Positions 12,100-20,164 of a stretch of 20,164 nt of DNA are shown here, piece by piece. The stretch's first letter is position 1, and each line of letters begins with the position of its first letter. The notes beneath the pieces were generated by a model that did no database searches, was not told the DNA's origin, and was given only the letters and a program-made list of their open reading frames with translations. This DNA comes from a virus. The translations under genes were made by a program, and so were the position numbers. The stretch lies in the IMG/VR virus record IMGVR_UViG_3300009790_000108, positions 1 through 20,164 of that record; one strand, given 5' to 3'.

Positions 12100-13032
12100 A
12101 TGCCTACACCATTTGTACAAGACACAAAACTCACTGCCATCGCAGTCGGTTTTAAAAATGCAGAATTCATCGCTGACCAGGTAGCACCTCGCATCGATGT
12201 TATGTCCGAAGATTTCCGATGGACTGAATACAACAGCCACGAAATGCTGACAATCCCAGACACACTTGTTGGTCGCAAAGGCGTTCCTAATGAAGTTGAA
12301 TTCACCGGTGAAGAACGCTCTGGTCACACTAAAGACTGGGGCCTTTCAGACGGCGTACCTCAAAGCGATATCGACAAAGCTGCAAATCACCCATCATTCG
12401 ACCCATTAGGCCGAGCGACAAAAGGTGTTACACAGCTTGTAGATTTAGCGCGAGAAATGCGCGTGGCTAACTTTGTGCGCAATGCAGATAACTACAACCA
12501 CAAGCAAGCGCTGACCTCTGGTAATAAATTCAGCGATTACGATGCTGACTTTTTTGAAATTCTTGGTCTAGCACTAGAACAGCCTCTAATGCGCCCTAAC
12601 ACTGCTATTTTAGGCCATACCGAATGGTTCCACTTAAGCCGCAACAAAGCGCTACTGAAAGCCATGGGCCGCAATGTAGACACTCAAGAAGGTAAGATCA
12701 CTCGTCAAGAGTTTGTCGACCTTATAGAAATCGACAAACTGATCATCGGTAAGTCGCGCTACAACACCGCTAACAAAGGTCAAGGTGCAAATCTTTCTCG
12801 CCTTTGGGGTGGCACTGCAGCATTCCACTACGTCAACCCTAACCTAATGAGCCTAGAAGAAGACCTCACCTTTATGGCGACGGCTTCATATCTAGGCAAG
12901 GTGGCTTATCAGAAGGCCATAGAGCCAGGCGAAATGGGGCTACGCGGCGGTAAGAAAGTGACGGTAGGTGACTCTTGCAACGAGGTGCAAATCTCGAAAG
13001 AAGCTGGCTACTTATTAACAGGCGTTCTTTAA
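12100..13032 (+). CDS. Major capsid protein
   Basis: A 310-residue protein that by position and length is the shell subunit of the head, probably of HK97 fold. Features include an N-terminal VAPRIDVMSEDFRWTEYNS segment, a helical middle with REMRVANFVRNADNYNHKQAL, the PNTAILGHTEWFHLSRNKALLKAMG segment and a C-terminal EPGEMGLRGGKKVTVGDS stretch. This pattern is common to phage capsids annotated in this position of Mu-like and related siphophages. A strong GGGG ribosome-binding site (12090-12093) precedes it, fitting high expression. The protease/scaffold and DUF2190 genes lie immediately upstream. Confidence 0.85.
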   Translation: MPTPFVQDTKLTAIAVGFKNAEFIADQVAPRIDVMSEDFRWTEYNSHEMLTIPDTLVGRKGVPNEVEFTGEERSGHTKDWGLSDGVPQSDIDKAANHPSFDPLGRATKGVTQLVDLAREMRVANFVRNADNYNHKQALTSGNKFSDYDADFFEILGLALEQPLMRPNTAILGHTEWFHLSRNKALLKAMGRNVDTQEGKITRQEFVDLIEIDKLIIGKSRYNTANKGQGANLSRLWGGTAAFHYVNPNLMSLEEDLTFMATASYLGKVAYQKAIEPGEMGLRGGKKVTVGDSCNEVQISKEAGYLLTGVL

Positions 13033-13070
13033 GGACGCCCCCCTAACCTTTCAACGCTAGAGGAACCCTC

Positions 13071-13331
13071 ATGACAGCAGCGAAGAAACCAACTGCAGCA
13101 GAAGTGGCAGCAGCGAAAGCAGCCGAAGAAAAAGCTGCAAAAGATAAAGCGGAAGCGGATAAGAAAGCAGCGGAAGAAAAAGCCGCACAGACTTATTCTG
13201 GCACGCTTTTATATCCAGCACGCGTCGGTGATAAAACCCTGCAAAAAGGCGAAATCGACGGATTAAGCGAAGCAGAATATAAAGAGCTAATAGCTCTTAA
13301 ATGCTTAAAGCCAGCGGAAGAAGGCGAGTAA
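13071..13331 (+). CDS. Small Ala/Lys/Glu-rich head protein (gp35-like position)
   Basis: An 86-residue protein. Residues 1-40 are a very regular Ala/Lys/Glu helix (AAEVAAAKAAEEKAAKDKAE), and residues 41-86 form a small compact part (TYSGTLLYPARVGDKTLQKG, then LSEAEYKELIALKCLKP). Position between capsid and DUF1320 genes corresponds to Mu-like gp35 (HI1506-like). The role in head assembly is unknown. A GAGGAA ribosome-binding site at 13060-13065 precedes it. Confidence 0.7.
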   Translation: MTAAKKPTAAEVAAAKAAEEKAAKDKAEADKKAAEEKAAQTYSGTLLYPARVGDKTLQKGEIDGLSEAEYKELIALKCLKPAEEGE

Positions 13332-13332
13332 A

Positions 13333-13737
13333 GTGGCATACGCAACAGAGTCCGATTTAATTACTAAGTTTGGTGAAACCGAGATAGACGATCTTATCGA
13401 TCAGGAAACCCCAAACAAACTGCAGGACGCCCTAGACGACGCAGAGAGCGAGGTTAACTCATACTTAGCCCAGCGTTACACTGTGCCGCTTTCTACGGTT
13501 CCCAATACAATTAAATCAGCCTGTTGCGACATTGCGCGTTACCGGCTTTATTCGCATAACGCGACCGAAGAAGTTAACCAGCGATACAAGGATCGTATCG
13601 CTTGGTTAAAGCTTCTATCAAAAGGTGAGCTCAGCATAGGCGTAGCCGAGCAATCATCAAAGAAAAGCTTAAAAGCGATCACTACAACTGGTGGCAGTTC
13701 TCGCATATTTACCAGCGAAACACTAAGAGACTTCTAG
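13333..13737 (+). CDS. DUF1320 (gp36-like) head-tail connector protein
   Basis: A 134-residue protein matching DUF1320: MAYATESDLITKFGETEIDDL, then ALDDAESEVNSYLAQRYTVPL, then IKSACCDIARYRLYSHNATEEVNQRYKDRIAWLKLLSKGELSIGV. Members are thought to form part of the head-tail joining ring. The start is GTG at 13333, since no ATG fits and MAYATESDL is the expected family N-terminus. It begins one base after the previous stop, and its last base is two bases before the next start. Confidence 0.88.
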   Translation: MAYATESDLITKFGETEIDDLIDQETPNKLQDALDDAESEVNSYLAQRYTVPLSTVPNTIKSACCDIARYRLYSHNATEEVNQRYKDRIAWLKLLSKGELSIGVAEQSSKKSLKAITTTGGSSRIFTSETLRDF

Positions 13738-13739
13738 CC

Positions 13740-14282
13740 ATGGCAAAGTCTCCTGTTCGTGTCGATGAAGCGCAATTCACGCGCATTCAAACATTATTAA
13801 ATAAATTTAGAGCCGACATTTTAACGCCGTTTTTACGTGACGTAGGTACACGGCTAGTTAATGATTTTAAATTAGGTTTTCGTAACAGCAAGGCCCCCGA
13901 TGACAGCAAATGGGAATCAGTAGAGAGAGAAGGCAAACCCCTACTCGATACCGGCAGACTTAGGAGCTCAATTCACGCCATTGTCACACCAGGACGACTC
14001 GAAGTCGGAACCAACGTGATATACGGGCCAACCCACCAATACGGCGACGACAGCATAGTCACAGCCAACGTGCCAGAGCACACACGGCTAATCAATCAAG
14101 CATTCGGTAGACCTTTAAAGTTTGGCGTTTATGCCACTGTAAGAGCGCACAGCAAGCAGCAGCAGCGCAACGTCACTGCTCGTCCATTTTTAGGCATTGA
14201 GCAGCGTCAAAAGAGAAAAATAATAAAAGAATTTGCTCGACACGTTGAGATCATAACTAACGGAGAGGCCCGAGGAATATGA
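13740..14282 (+). CDS. Phage virion morphogenesis protein (Mu gpG-like tail completion)
   Basis: A 180-residue protein of the phage virion morphogenesis/tail completion type: FNSK-like KLGFRNSKAPDDSKWESV, then KPLLDTGRLRSSIHAIV, then LEVGTNVIYGPTHQYG, and ARPFLGIEQRQKRKI near the C-terminus. These proteins act at the head-tail interface and are required for joining. The ATGA overlap (14279-14282) couples it to the next gene. Confidence 0.85.
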   Translation: MAKSPVRVDEAQFTRIQTLLNKFRADILTPFLRDVGTRLVNDFKLGFRNSKAPDDSKWESVEREGKPLLDTGRLRSSIHAIVTPGRLEVGTNVIYGPTHQYGDDSIVTANVPEHTRLINQAFGRPLKFGVYATVRAHSKQQQRNVTARPFLGIEQRQKRKIIKEFARHVEIITNGEARGI

Positions 14283-14716
14283 ATTACGAAGCATTAGAAG
14301 ATTTGCTCGGAGCCATTCAACTAAATGGATCAAACGTTTTCGCAGACGTGATGACAGCCGTAGACGAGCAGACCGTTATTAAAAACGGGATTGTTAAGCG
14401 AGATAGCGCCTTCGTTATCCCAATGGCAGACGAAGCGCGAGGCGAAGCTATACACACCATGTACCACGCCCAAGACATTGCAACCACTGTCGGCATTATA
14501 TACAGCGTGCGCGCTATCAATGACGTATATGGGCGAAACGTTAACTCACGTTTAAACACGATAAAAGATGCAGCCAGAAAAGCTATTGCAGGTTACCAAA
14601 TCGACGAACTACACGATCCTTTTAATTTCGCCAGTGGCGAGGGGATCGCGTTTATGAAAGGTGGCATTTTTTGGATGGATATATTCACAACTACATACAG
14701 ATTTGACCAGGAGTAA
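14279..14716 (+). CDS. gp37-like (DUF1834-type) putative tail terminator
   Basis: A 145-residue protein whose size, composition and position (after the virion morphogenesis gene and before the tail tube gene) match Mu gp37-like proteins. The visible segments are SAFVIPMADEARGEAIHTMYHAQD, SVRAINDVYGRNVNSRLNTI and GIFWMDIFTTTYRF, with a beta-strand-rich end. Such proteins probably cap the tail tube and stop its growth. The exact family is inferred with moderate confidence. Confidence 0.7.
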   Translation: MNYEALEDLLGAIQLNGSNVFADVMTAVDEQTVIKNGIVKRDSAFVIPMADEARGEAIHTMYHAQDIATTVGIIYSVRAINDVYGRNVNSRLNTIKDAARKAIAGYQIDELHDPFNFASGEGIAFMKGGIFWMDIFTTTYRFDQE

Positions 14717-14719
14717 CCC

Positions 14720-15634
14720 ATGAGCCGCAAAACCAGAAAGACGCTACTAACAGCCGCAATAAATAATGCCGTATATGGTACGGACGCAATAGATACCGGC
14801 ACACCTAAAGCCATGCTTACATCAGGCTTTGATTTAACACCTATTGAAGGTGATGACCTCGAGCGCGACCTCGACACAGGTGAAGGTGGCCACACTGAAA
14901 TGATCCCAGTCGGTACCCACGTAAAAGCGTCGGGTAATATCGAAATAACGGGATCAGGTACGCCAACCACACCAGTAGCATACGAGCCTATTCTTGTGGG
15001 CGCTGGATACCTAACGACTACCGAAACCGGCAGCGTCGAGTATGTACGCATCCACGACAACAGTGAAAAGGACGTTACATTCTACGGCTACAAAGACGGG
15101 GCGATCCACATCATCACTGGGGCGCGTGTGACCTTCACTACCAACATTAAGGTTGGGGAGATAGCTAAACAGGAATTTGAAATCACCGGCCTATACGGTG
15201 GAGTGCTGGCAGGTAACGTGCCGGCTGCAGATTTTAGTGCTTTTGTGAAGCCAGTCAAAGTAGGGCACACATACACAGACATAAAGCTAGACGGCGTCAC
15301 TTACAAAATGCTCGAGTTTAGCTGCACCGAAGGCAATGAAATCGTCTATGACGAAAACACCGTCGAAGAAGCAGTACACATCACAGACTGGAAGTCGGAA
15401 GGTACGATCCTAATCGAAGCCCCAGATTTAGCCACCTTCGACCCATTCACCAAAGCGCTAGACGCCTCAATCATGCCGATAATCGTCACGCATGGAATAA
15501 CGGCGGGTAATATTTACCAGTTCATCGCTGACAGAATACAACTTGGACGCACAACCTATGGCGACAAAGAAGGGAGACTGACTTACTCAATCCCTTACCG
15601 CGTCATAGGTGAGCACAAGCACGTAACCAAGTAA
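14720..15634 (+). CDS. Phage tail tube protein (major tail protein)
   Basis: A 304-residue protein of the tube type found in long-tailed phages. It starts with SRKTRKTLLTAAINNAVYGTD and includes HVKASGNIEITGSGTPTTP, then YEPILVGAG, then GARVTFTTNIKVGEIAKQEFEITGLYGGV, and ends with QLGRTTYGDKEGRLTYSIPYRV. It would stack as hexameric rings around the tape measure. A GGAG ribosome-binding site at 14709-14712, inside the end of the previous gene, precedes it. No tail sheath gene is present, so the tail is non-contractile (siphovirus-like), unlike Mu itself. Confidence 0.85.
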   Translation: MSRKTRKTLLTAAINNAVYGTDAIDTGTPKAMLTSGFDLTPIEGDDLERDLDTGEGGHTEMIPVGTHVKASGNIEITGSGTPTTPVAYEPILVGAGYLTTTETGSVEYVRIHDNSEKDVTFYGYKDGAIHIITGARVTFTTNIKVGEIAKQEFEITGLYGGVLAGNVPAADFSAFVKPVKVGHTYTDIKLDGVTYKMLEFSCTEGNEIVYDENTVEEAVHITDWKSEGTILIEAPDLATFDPFTKALDASIMPIIVTHGITAGNIYQFIADRIQLGRTTYGDKEGRLTYSIPYRVIGEHKHVTK

Positions 15635-15646
15635 TAGGAAAAACCA

Positions 15647-15982
15647 ATGGGATTCATAGTAAAGCGCGGTGAGAAAAAAGTTAAATGGCCGGTTCGCGTA
15701 CAAGAGCCAGTAGATGGAGGTAAGACCGAGGAATCAGAGTTTATCGGTCACTTCGTCTTACTAGACCAAAAAGAGTACGACAAAGCCATGAAAGACAAGT
15801 TGTCAGACCCAGAATTTATAAAGAAATTCTTAAAAGGCTGGGAAGGGCTAACTGATGAAGAAAACACAGCGATCCCATTTAACGATGAGAACATCGAATT
15901 GCTTGCGTCGTTACCATATTGTCGCCGTGCGCTATTAACGGCATACCACGAAGCTACATCGGGCATCGCAGTAAAAAACTAG
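15647..15982 (+). CDS. Tail assembly chaperone (gpG-like)
   Basis: A 111-residue protein between the tail tube and tape measure genes, the usual place of the G chaperone. It contains PVRVQEPVDGGKTEESEFIGHFVLLDQ, then DPEFIKKFLKGWEGLTDEENTAIPFNDEN and CRRALLTAYHEATSG, a pattern common among such chaperones. They bind the tape measure protein and keep it soluble for tail assembly. Its last codons carry the slippery sequence A-AAA-AAC directly before TAG, so a fraction of ribosomes probably continues in the -1 frame (see 15973-16015). Confidence 0.85.
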   Translation: MGFIVKRGEKKVKWPVRVQEPVDGGKTEESEFIGHFVLLDQKEYDKAMKDKLSDPEFIKKFLKGWEGLTDEENTAIPFNDENIELLASLPYCRRALLTAYHEATSGIAVKN

Positions 15983-16015
15983 AAGACGTGGCTCGGCACT
16001 GGGCGGTCGGGCCAC
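15973..16015 (+). other. Programmed -1 frameshift site for the G/GT fusion
   Basis: The slippery heptamer A-AAA-AAC spans 15973-15979 in the frame of the G-like gene and is followed directly by its TAG (15980-15982). Slippage by -1 leads into CTA-GAA-GAC and the open frame ending at 16350. GTGGC (15988-15992) and GCCAC (16011-16015) form a possible stimulatory stem, starting 8 bases after the heptamer. This corresponds to the G/GT frameshift of lambda and many other long-tailed phages. Confidence 0.8.
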
Positions 16016-16350
16016 AACTCACATCAGACAATCAACGCGACATCATAGAACAGATGCGCGAATGGGGAGCATCCCAAGCCCAGATAGAACAATACACGGC
16101 GTCGGAAGAACCTGATGACTGCGAAGTCATAGAGGAAAACGAAGCAGCAGTAGCATGGTTTTTAAGTGTTGACGACCTATGGCAATGGGCCTTTACAGAT
16201 AGAAGCGTGACCATGCTAGGGCTAGACGTTAAAGCCGTCCACGCTGACGCTCAAATGCGCGGCCTAGAAACCCAACCGGAGGATTACAACAAGCTCCGCA
16301 TCATCGCTAGAGCCGCAGCAAACCACTACAACGACAAAGCGAGAGACTAG
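15979..16350 (+). CDS. T extension of the G-T tail chaperone (DUF1799-like), made by -1 frameshift
   Basis: This frame encodes 123 residues (LEDVARHWAVGPQL to NDKARD) joined to the G-like protein by frameshifting, giving a fusion of about 234 residues. The middle part (CEVIEENEAAVAWFLSVDDLWQWAF, then GLDVKAVHADAQMRG) resembles DUF1799 phage proteins. The open frame continues upstream over the G gene (to 15919) but lacks a convincing start; GTG 15988 is an alternative with a weak AGAAG upstream. The T part of lambda binds tail tube protein. The tape measure gene follows two bases after the stop. Confidence 0.8.
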   Translation, partial: LEDVARHWAVGPQLTSDNQRDIIEQMREWGASQAQIEQYTASEEPDDCEVIEENEAAVAWFLSVDDLWQWAFTDRSVTMLGLDVKAVHADAQMRGLETQPEDYNKLRIIARAAANHYNDKARD

Positions 16351-16352
16351 CC

Positions 16353-18548
16353 ATGGCGATGAAATTAAGTGTACTTTTTGACGGAGACACGGCTCGACTT
16401 AAAGCCTCATCAAAGCAAGCACAAAGTTCACTAAACAGCGTTAAATCAACTGCAGTAAGCGTAGCGAAAAGCGTCGGTGCAGCGTATGCATCCTATATCT
16501 CGTTATCTCAAATTGTCGACGTCACAAAACGGTACCAAAGACTCGAAGCGCAACTAAGAACATCAACCGGCAGCGTCGAAGGTCAGGCTCAAGCCATGGC
16601 TATCCTAAGCGAGTTCGCCTACGCGACAGGGCAAGATTTAGAAGGCTTAGTAGAAGGTTTTAATAAACTGGTAAACCTAGGCCTCGACCCCAGCCAAGAT
16701 GCCCTACTAGCTTATGGAAACGTCGCAGCCGGTACCGGTAAAACGACCATGGACTTTATCGAAGCCGTAGCCGACGCCAGTGTCGCGGAGTTCGAGCGAT
16801 TAAAAGAGTTCGGTATCAAGGCAGCTAACGAAGGTGACACCGTAACCTTTAGATTTAGAGGCGTGACTACCAGCGTCAAAAACAACTCAGAAGAAATACA
16901 GCAGTACTTGATCGGGCTAGGACAAACCAAGTTCGGTGATGCAATAGCGAACCAGGCAACAACACTCGAAGCAGCACTGAACCGAGCAGGGCAGAAATGG
17001 GATGAATTCATGTTCAACCTAAGCAATGCCGGTCCAGGTAACATCATGACGCAGACCGTCAACCAAGCCGCAGAAGCACTCGACGAGCTAGGCTCAATGC
17101 TAGCCAGTGGTGAAATGCAAATAGCAGCCGAGGCATGGATCGGTCAATTCGACCAGATAGGGCAAGCCGTAGAAAACACCACAGACTTTTTATACGACAA
17201 CTACATGCAAATGTTCTTTGATGCTCGGCAGTTCGAACAAATGACAGCCGACATTAAACCCTTTTCTCACATGCCAACAAACATATCCACCATGGTTCAA
17301 CTAATGACCGTTGAACTAGCAAAAATGGTCGATATCGGCGTGACATACGGGCAAGCCTATGCAACAGGGTTCCTTTCTACCCTCACGCTACTCAAAGACC
17401 GGACAATGGCTATCGTTTACGAGATAAACGACATACTTAACCCATTGAACGGATCAACTTACAATTTTAAAGAGGCATGGGATCAGGCCGGTGAAGCCTT
17501 CGATGACACCCGTAACACACTGCTAGATAACGCAGACGCACAAAGCGAGGTATTCAACAAAGCAGCGGCAGATACAGTCAGCGACATACTCACAAACTCG
17601 CAGAAGGCGATAGATGCCTACGAAAGGAAAATGGCCGAGTCGAGAGAGGTACGATCGCGCTGGCAATCTGAAATGGACGAGTTAAAACAAGGCGACCTCG
17701 GACAGTTTAACCAAGCCAGCGATCCTGCAGCTAATGATTCCAGTTATGGCCCAACGGCAGACCAGAACTTAAATTACAACAAACTCATGGAACGCTATGC
17801 GAGTGAAGAAGAGTTATTAATTCTTCATGCGCAAAAAGAAATGCAGATCATTGCTGAAGCGATGGAGCAAAAGAGAATCACCGAGCAGCAAGGGTTAGAT
17901 TTAATTTTTGCAGCTCGCAAAAAGCATGAAGATGAATTAGCAGCGTTAGAAGCAGCCAAGCGTAACATGATACTAGGCAGTTCGGCTCAAATATTCGACG
18001 GACTCGCAAGTATTACGGGTGCATTCGCGGGTAAACAGTCAAAAGCCTACAAAGTTCTTTTTGCCATTAGTAAAGGTTTTGCTATTGCGCAAGGCGTTAT
18101 GAATTTATCAACAGCCGTCAGTAATGCGATGGGGCTACCCTACCCTTTAAATATTCCAGAGATGGCTAAGGCCGCAGCAACAGGAGCAAGCCTAATTGCG
18201 AATATTAAAGGCGTCACAATGCAAGGCCAAGCGCACGGCGGTCTATCGAGAGTGCCAGCAGCCAATGAAGGCACATTCATGCTGCGCCGTGATGAAATGG
18301 TAATGAACCCACGCCAACGCGAGAACTTCGACAAAATGCGCGACACAGTTGAAAACGGCGGTGGGCAGGGCAAGTCAGTTACCTACTCGCCAATTATTAA
18401 TATTGACGCTACCAACGCTACACCAGGCATGGAACAAATGATCAGCGACAAAATAGAGCAGTCGCAAGAACAGACATTTGCAACCATCGCAGAGGACTTT
18501 AGTAATGGCGGCAGTCTTTCACAACGACTCAACGGATTAGCAGCATGA
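16353..18548 (+). CDS. Tape measure protein
   Basis: A 731-residue protein that sets tail length. N-terminal part (1-130) has the usual ARLKASSKQAQSSLNSV and a hydrophobic segment (SVAKSVGAAYASYISLSQIV), then KRYQRLEAQLRTSTGS. Long helical regions fill the middle, a Glu/Lys-rich coil is at about 480-540, and small-residue hydrophobic segments are at about 540-620. The C-terminus (SYSPIINIDATNATPG, then SLSQRLNGL) is like gpH-type proteins. With the known relation of about 0.15 nm per residue, a tail near 110 nm is predicted. ATGs at 16353 and 16359 are both possible starts. It ends with an ATGA overlap with the next gene. Confidence 0.9.
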   Translation: MAMKLSVLFDGDTARLKASSKQAQSSLNSVKSTAVSVAKSVGAAYASYISLSQIVDVTKRYQRLEAQLRTSTGSVEGQAQAMAILSEFAYATGQDLEGLVEGFNKLVNLGLDPSQDALLAYGNVAAGTGKTTMDFIEAVADASVAEFERLKEFGIKAANEGDTVTFRFRGVTTSVKNNSEEIQQYLIGLGQTKFGDAIANQATTLEAALNRAGQKWDEFMFNLSNAGPGNIMTQTVNQAAEALDELGSMLASGEMQIAAEAWIGQFDQIGQAVENTTDFLYDNYMQMFFDARQFEQMTADIKPFSHMPTNISTMVQLMTVELAKMVDIGVTYGQAYATGFLSTLTLLKDRTMAIVYEINDILNPLNGSTYNFKEAWDQAGEAFDDTRNTLLDNADAQSEVFNKAAADTVSDILTNSQKAIDAYERKMAESREVRSRWQSEMDELKQGDLGQFNQASDPAANDSSYGPTADQNLNYNKLMERYASEEELLILHAQKEMQIIAEAMEQKRITEQQGLDLIFAARKKHEDELAALEAAKRNMILGSSAQIFDGLASITGAFAGKQSKAYKVLFAISKGFAIAQGVMNLSTAVSNAMGLPYPLNIPEMAKAAATGASLIANIKGVTMQGQAHGGLSRVPAANEGTFMLRRDEMVMNPRQRENFDKMRDTVENGGGQGKSVTYSPIINIDATNATPGMEQMISDKIEQSQEQTFATIAEDFSNGGSLSQRLNGLAA

Positions 18549-19156
18549 CAAAAATATTCGACTTTCCAGCACTGCCGGCAAGTAAGTGCTTATTTGTTCC
18601 AATGTTTAACACGCAAATTTCACGAAGTGCATTTTCAGGCTTTGATCACGTAATAGAAAACCCGGGTGAACGGTGGGTAATTCAATACCAATTCAAAGTG
18701 CTGACCAATGCCCAAGGTAAGCTTTTAAAGCAGCACCTATCTCAGCTACGAGGATCGGTCAACCAGTCTCGCCTTTATGATACGAAATTTAAAACGCAAG
18801 CTGGCACTTGGGCAGGAGTACCTCGAGTAGCAGGAGCAAATCAATACGGTTTAATTTTAGAAACCGACGGATGGAACGCTAACCAACTAGTAGCGGCAGC
18901 GATGGACCGATGCTTGGTGGGTTCTCAATTAATGGAAATAAACGAAGACTGTCACTCTGACGAGTTTGGCAATGCAACACTTAGATTCACTAACGAACTA
19001 CGCGAACCCCCATCAGATAACGAAACTCTCATAAGCGACACCAGTGCATTAAAAACCATAGGCCGATGGAGCAAGCCAGAGCAAATCCAACAACTCTCAG
19101 GTGATGCCCGAGTTTATAGAAATATAACGCTAGATTTTGAGGAGTCGTTCGCATGA
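18545..19156 (+). CDS. Minor tail protein of the tail tip (family not identified)
   Basis: A 203-residue protein immediately after the tape measure, with SGFDHVIENPGERWVIQYQFKVLTNAQ, then SRLYDTKFKTQAGTW, and WNANQLVAAAMDRCLVG, DEFGNATLRFTNELREPP near the C-terminus. This position is normally that of distal tail or tail-tip proteins in siphophages. I do not recognise a named family with certainty. It starts in an ATGA overlap with the tape measure gene and ends in another with the next gene (19153-19156), so the block is tightly coupled. Confidence 0.7.
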   Translation: MTKIFDFPALPASKCLFVPMFNTQISRSAFSGFDHVIENPGERWVIQYQFKVLTNAQGKLLKQHLSQLRGSVNQSRLYDTKFKTQAGTWAGVPRVAGANQYGLILETDGWNANQLVAAAMDRCLVGSQLMEINEDCHSDEFGNATLRFTNELREPPSDNETLISDTSALKTIGRWSKPEQIQQLSGDARVYRNITLDFEESFA

Positions 19157-19788
19157 TAGAGCGCGCCGTCACATCAGCAATGATACAAGCAGCAAAAGCG
19201 ACCCCCTCGCGCCTTTTAGCTTTCTTTGAGCTCGACTTCCCTAGTGGCTGGGTTCGTGTCCATTCAGGGCTAGGTACGCGCATATACAACGGAGAAAGCT
19301 ACATAGGTATAGGCGAACTAGGGGGTATGGGCACAGTGACCGAGAACGCCTCGACAAGCGGCAACAGGACCACGCTAACCCTCAAAGTAACAGACCAATC
19401 GCTACTAGCAGAAGCTATGAACGAAGATCCCGATGGACGTGACTGCTTTGGGCACCTGGTCGCATTTGATGAAGACCGACAAATAATAGACGGTGCGGAT
19501 TACTTTATTGATGCTGAAATGGTCGACATGACCATCAAGCGAGGGAAGCAATCAGCAGGAGTGCCAGCAGTTATAAATATAACAATAAACGACTGGCTAG
19601 AACGATGGGCTCAACCGGTAGAAATAATTAAAACAACCGACCAGGCGCAGCAATTTCTACATCCAGGAGATCGCTTTTTTGACCTAGTGGAAATTATCGC
19701 GGGTTCACCTCTGTCCAGTTTACCCGTTAAAACTAACTACGGAACAACGAGTACACGAACGACAAAAACAGGCCGATACGCACGATGA
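19153..19788 (+). CDS. Tail-tip / baseplate hub-type protein
   Basis: A 211-residue protein with WVRVHSGLGTRIYNGESYIGIGELGGMGTVTENAS, then DQSLLAEAM and a late DQAQQFLHPGDRFFDLVEI segment. This pattern recurs in tail-tip (baseplate hub-like) proteins of siphophages lying between tape measure and the NlpC-like gene. The N-terminal TPSRLLAFFELDF is typical of the start of these proteins. It ends with an ATGA overlap with the following gene. The precise structural role is inferred from synteny. Confidence 0.75.
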   Translation: MIERAVTSAMIQAAKATPSRLLAFFELDFPSGWVRVHSGLGTRIYNGESYIGIGELGGMGTVTENASTSGNRTTLTLKVTDQSLLAEAMNEDPDGRDCFGHLVAFDEDRQIIDGADYFIDAEMVDMTIKRGKQSAGVPAVINITINDWLERWAQPVEIIKTTDQAQQFLHPGDRFFDLVEIIAGSPLSSLPVKTNYGTTSTRTTKTGRYAR

Positions 19789-20164
19789 GAAAACCAAACT
19801 GGGCACCACTACTCAACAACTATATCACCGACAATAGGAATACCCCATTTGAGTGGGGGAAATTCGATTGCTGTTTATTTGTGGCTGGCGCAATAGAAGC
19901 TATGACAGGTCAAGACTTTGGCGCGCCTTTCAAAGGGGAGTACTCCACTGCAAAAGGATCTCTTAAAGCACTTAAAAAACACGGCGGCGGCGATCTTAGA
20001 GGTACATTTACTCAGCTTTTTGGTGACTTTAAACCGAGACTTCATGCGAAGCGTGGCGATGTTGGCCTTATTGATACAGACATGGGTGAGGCTGTAGGAA
20101 TTATGTGGGGGGGCTCAGTTTGGGTAGTGACCGAAGAAGGGCTCACCTCATTACCTCAATATAA
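19785..20164 (+). CDS. DUF6950 / NlpC-P60-like tail-tip protein, 3' truncated
   Basis: The ATG at 19785 opens a frame of 126 complete codons to the window end without a stop. It reads MRKPNWAPLLNNYITDNRN, then FEWGKFDCCLFVAGAIEAMTG, then FKGEYSTAKGSLKALKKHGG, and RGDVGLIDTDMGEAVGIMWG. The FDCCLF segment places cysteine at the catalytic position of NlpC/P60 cysteine peptidases, and the pattern matches DUF6950 phage proteins of the tail tip. These are thought to help in cell wall penetration or tail assembly. The end of the gene is outside the window. Confidence 0.75.
   Translation, partial: MRKPNWAPLLNNYITDNRNTPFEWGKFDCCLFVAGAIEAMTGQDFGAPFKGEYSTAKGSLKALKKHGGGDLRGTFTQLFGDFKPRLHAKRGDVGLIDTDMGEAVGIMWGGSVWVVTEEGLTSLPQY

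Noticed and set aside
13020-13039. Hairpin GGCGTTC/GGACGCC at the capsid stop codon as a terminator
   Set aside because: No T-run follows and the next gene is only about 30 bases downstream in the same operon; it may only affect mRNA stability.
15919-15978. TTG start for the T-like frame
   Set aside because: The TTG has no ribosome-binding site and lies in the G gene; the frameshift at 15973-15979 explains the frame better.
16712-16746. P-loop-like AAGTGKT in the tape measure protein
   Set aside because: It does not fit the full Walker A spacing with A/G at the first position and has no Walker B context, so it is probably chance.

Overview
The window is the late (packaging and morphogenesis) half of a temperate, long-tailed phage or prophage, truncated at both ends. 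Head genes are of the Mu-like kind (DUF935 portal, gpF-like protein, gpI-like protease with a possible nested scaffold, DUF2190, capsid, gp36-like DUF1320, gpG-like tail completion, gp37-like). The tail genes are of the non-contractile type: tail tube, lambda G/GT-style frameshifted chaperones, 731-residue tape measure and tail-tip proteins. No tail sheath gene is seen. The host is probably a gammaproteobacterium, suggested by a near-consensus LexA box, a C4-like RNA and a KilA-N/ANT antirepressor module. A marine genus is only a guess. No tRNA, IS, CRISPR array, integrase catalytic domain or attachment site was seen.

Layout. 1-5296 (+): end of a methyltransferase-like gene, small and large terminase, portal, and gpF carrying an extra C-terminal nuclease-like domain, tightly packed or overlapping. 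5297-10595: accessory and regulatory block that splits the head cluster. It holds an inverted-repeat control site, a small unknown gene, a coiled-coil gene, a tandem LuxR-type HTH protein and a lipoprotein, with three intrinsic terminators. These are followed by a leftward operon (unknown 103-aa protein, KilA-N/ANT antirepressor, stand-alone integrase arm-type domain) led by a 77-nt C4-like antisense RNA. A non-coding region of about 1 kb (9331-10365) then holds leftward promoters, GAGGA and TGTCG repeats, a LexA-box-like site and rightward promoters. 10366-20164 (+): small ORF, protease/scaffold, decoration protein, capsid, connectors, tail tube, G/GT chaperones, tape measure and three tail-tip genes, the last running off the window.

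How it fits together. The terminase packages DNA through the portal into a head shaped by the protease/scaffold. The connectors and tail genes follow in assembly order, with frequent ATGA overlaps suggesting coupled translation. The middle block looks like a decision module. The C4-like RNA contains segments complementary to the ribosome-binding sites of the two leftward genes it precedes, as in the immI region of phages P1/P7. The rightward morphogenesis operon begins at promoters overlapping a LexA-like box, so SOS induction may directly affect it. These control links are inferred from sequence and untested.
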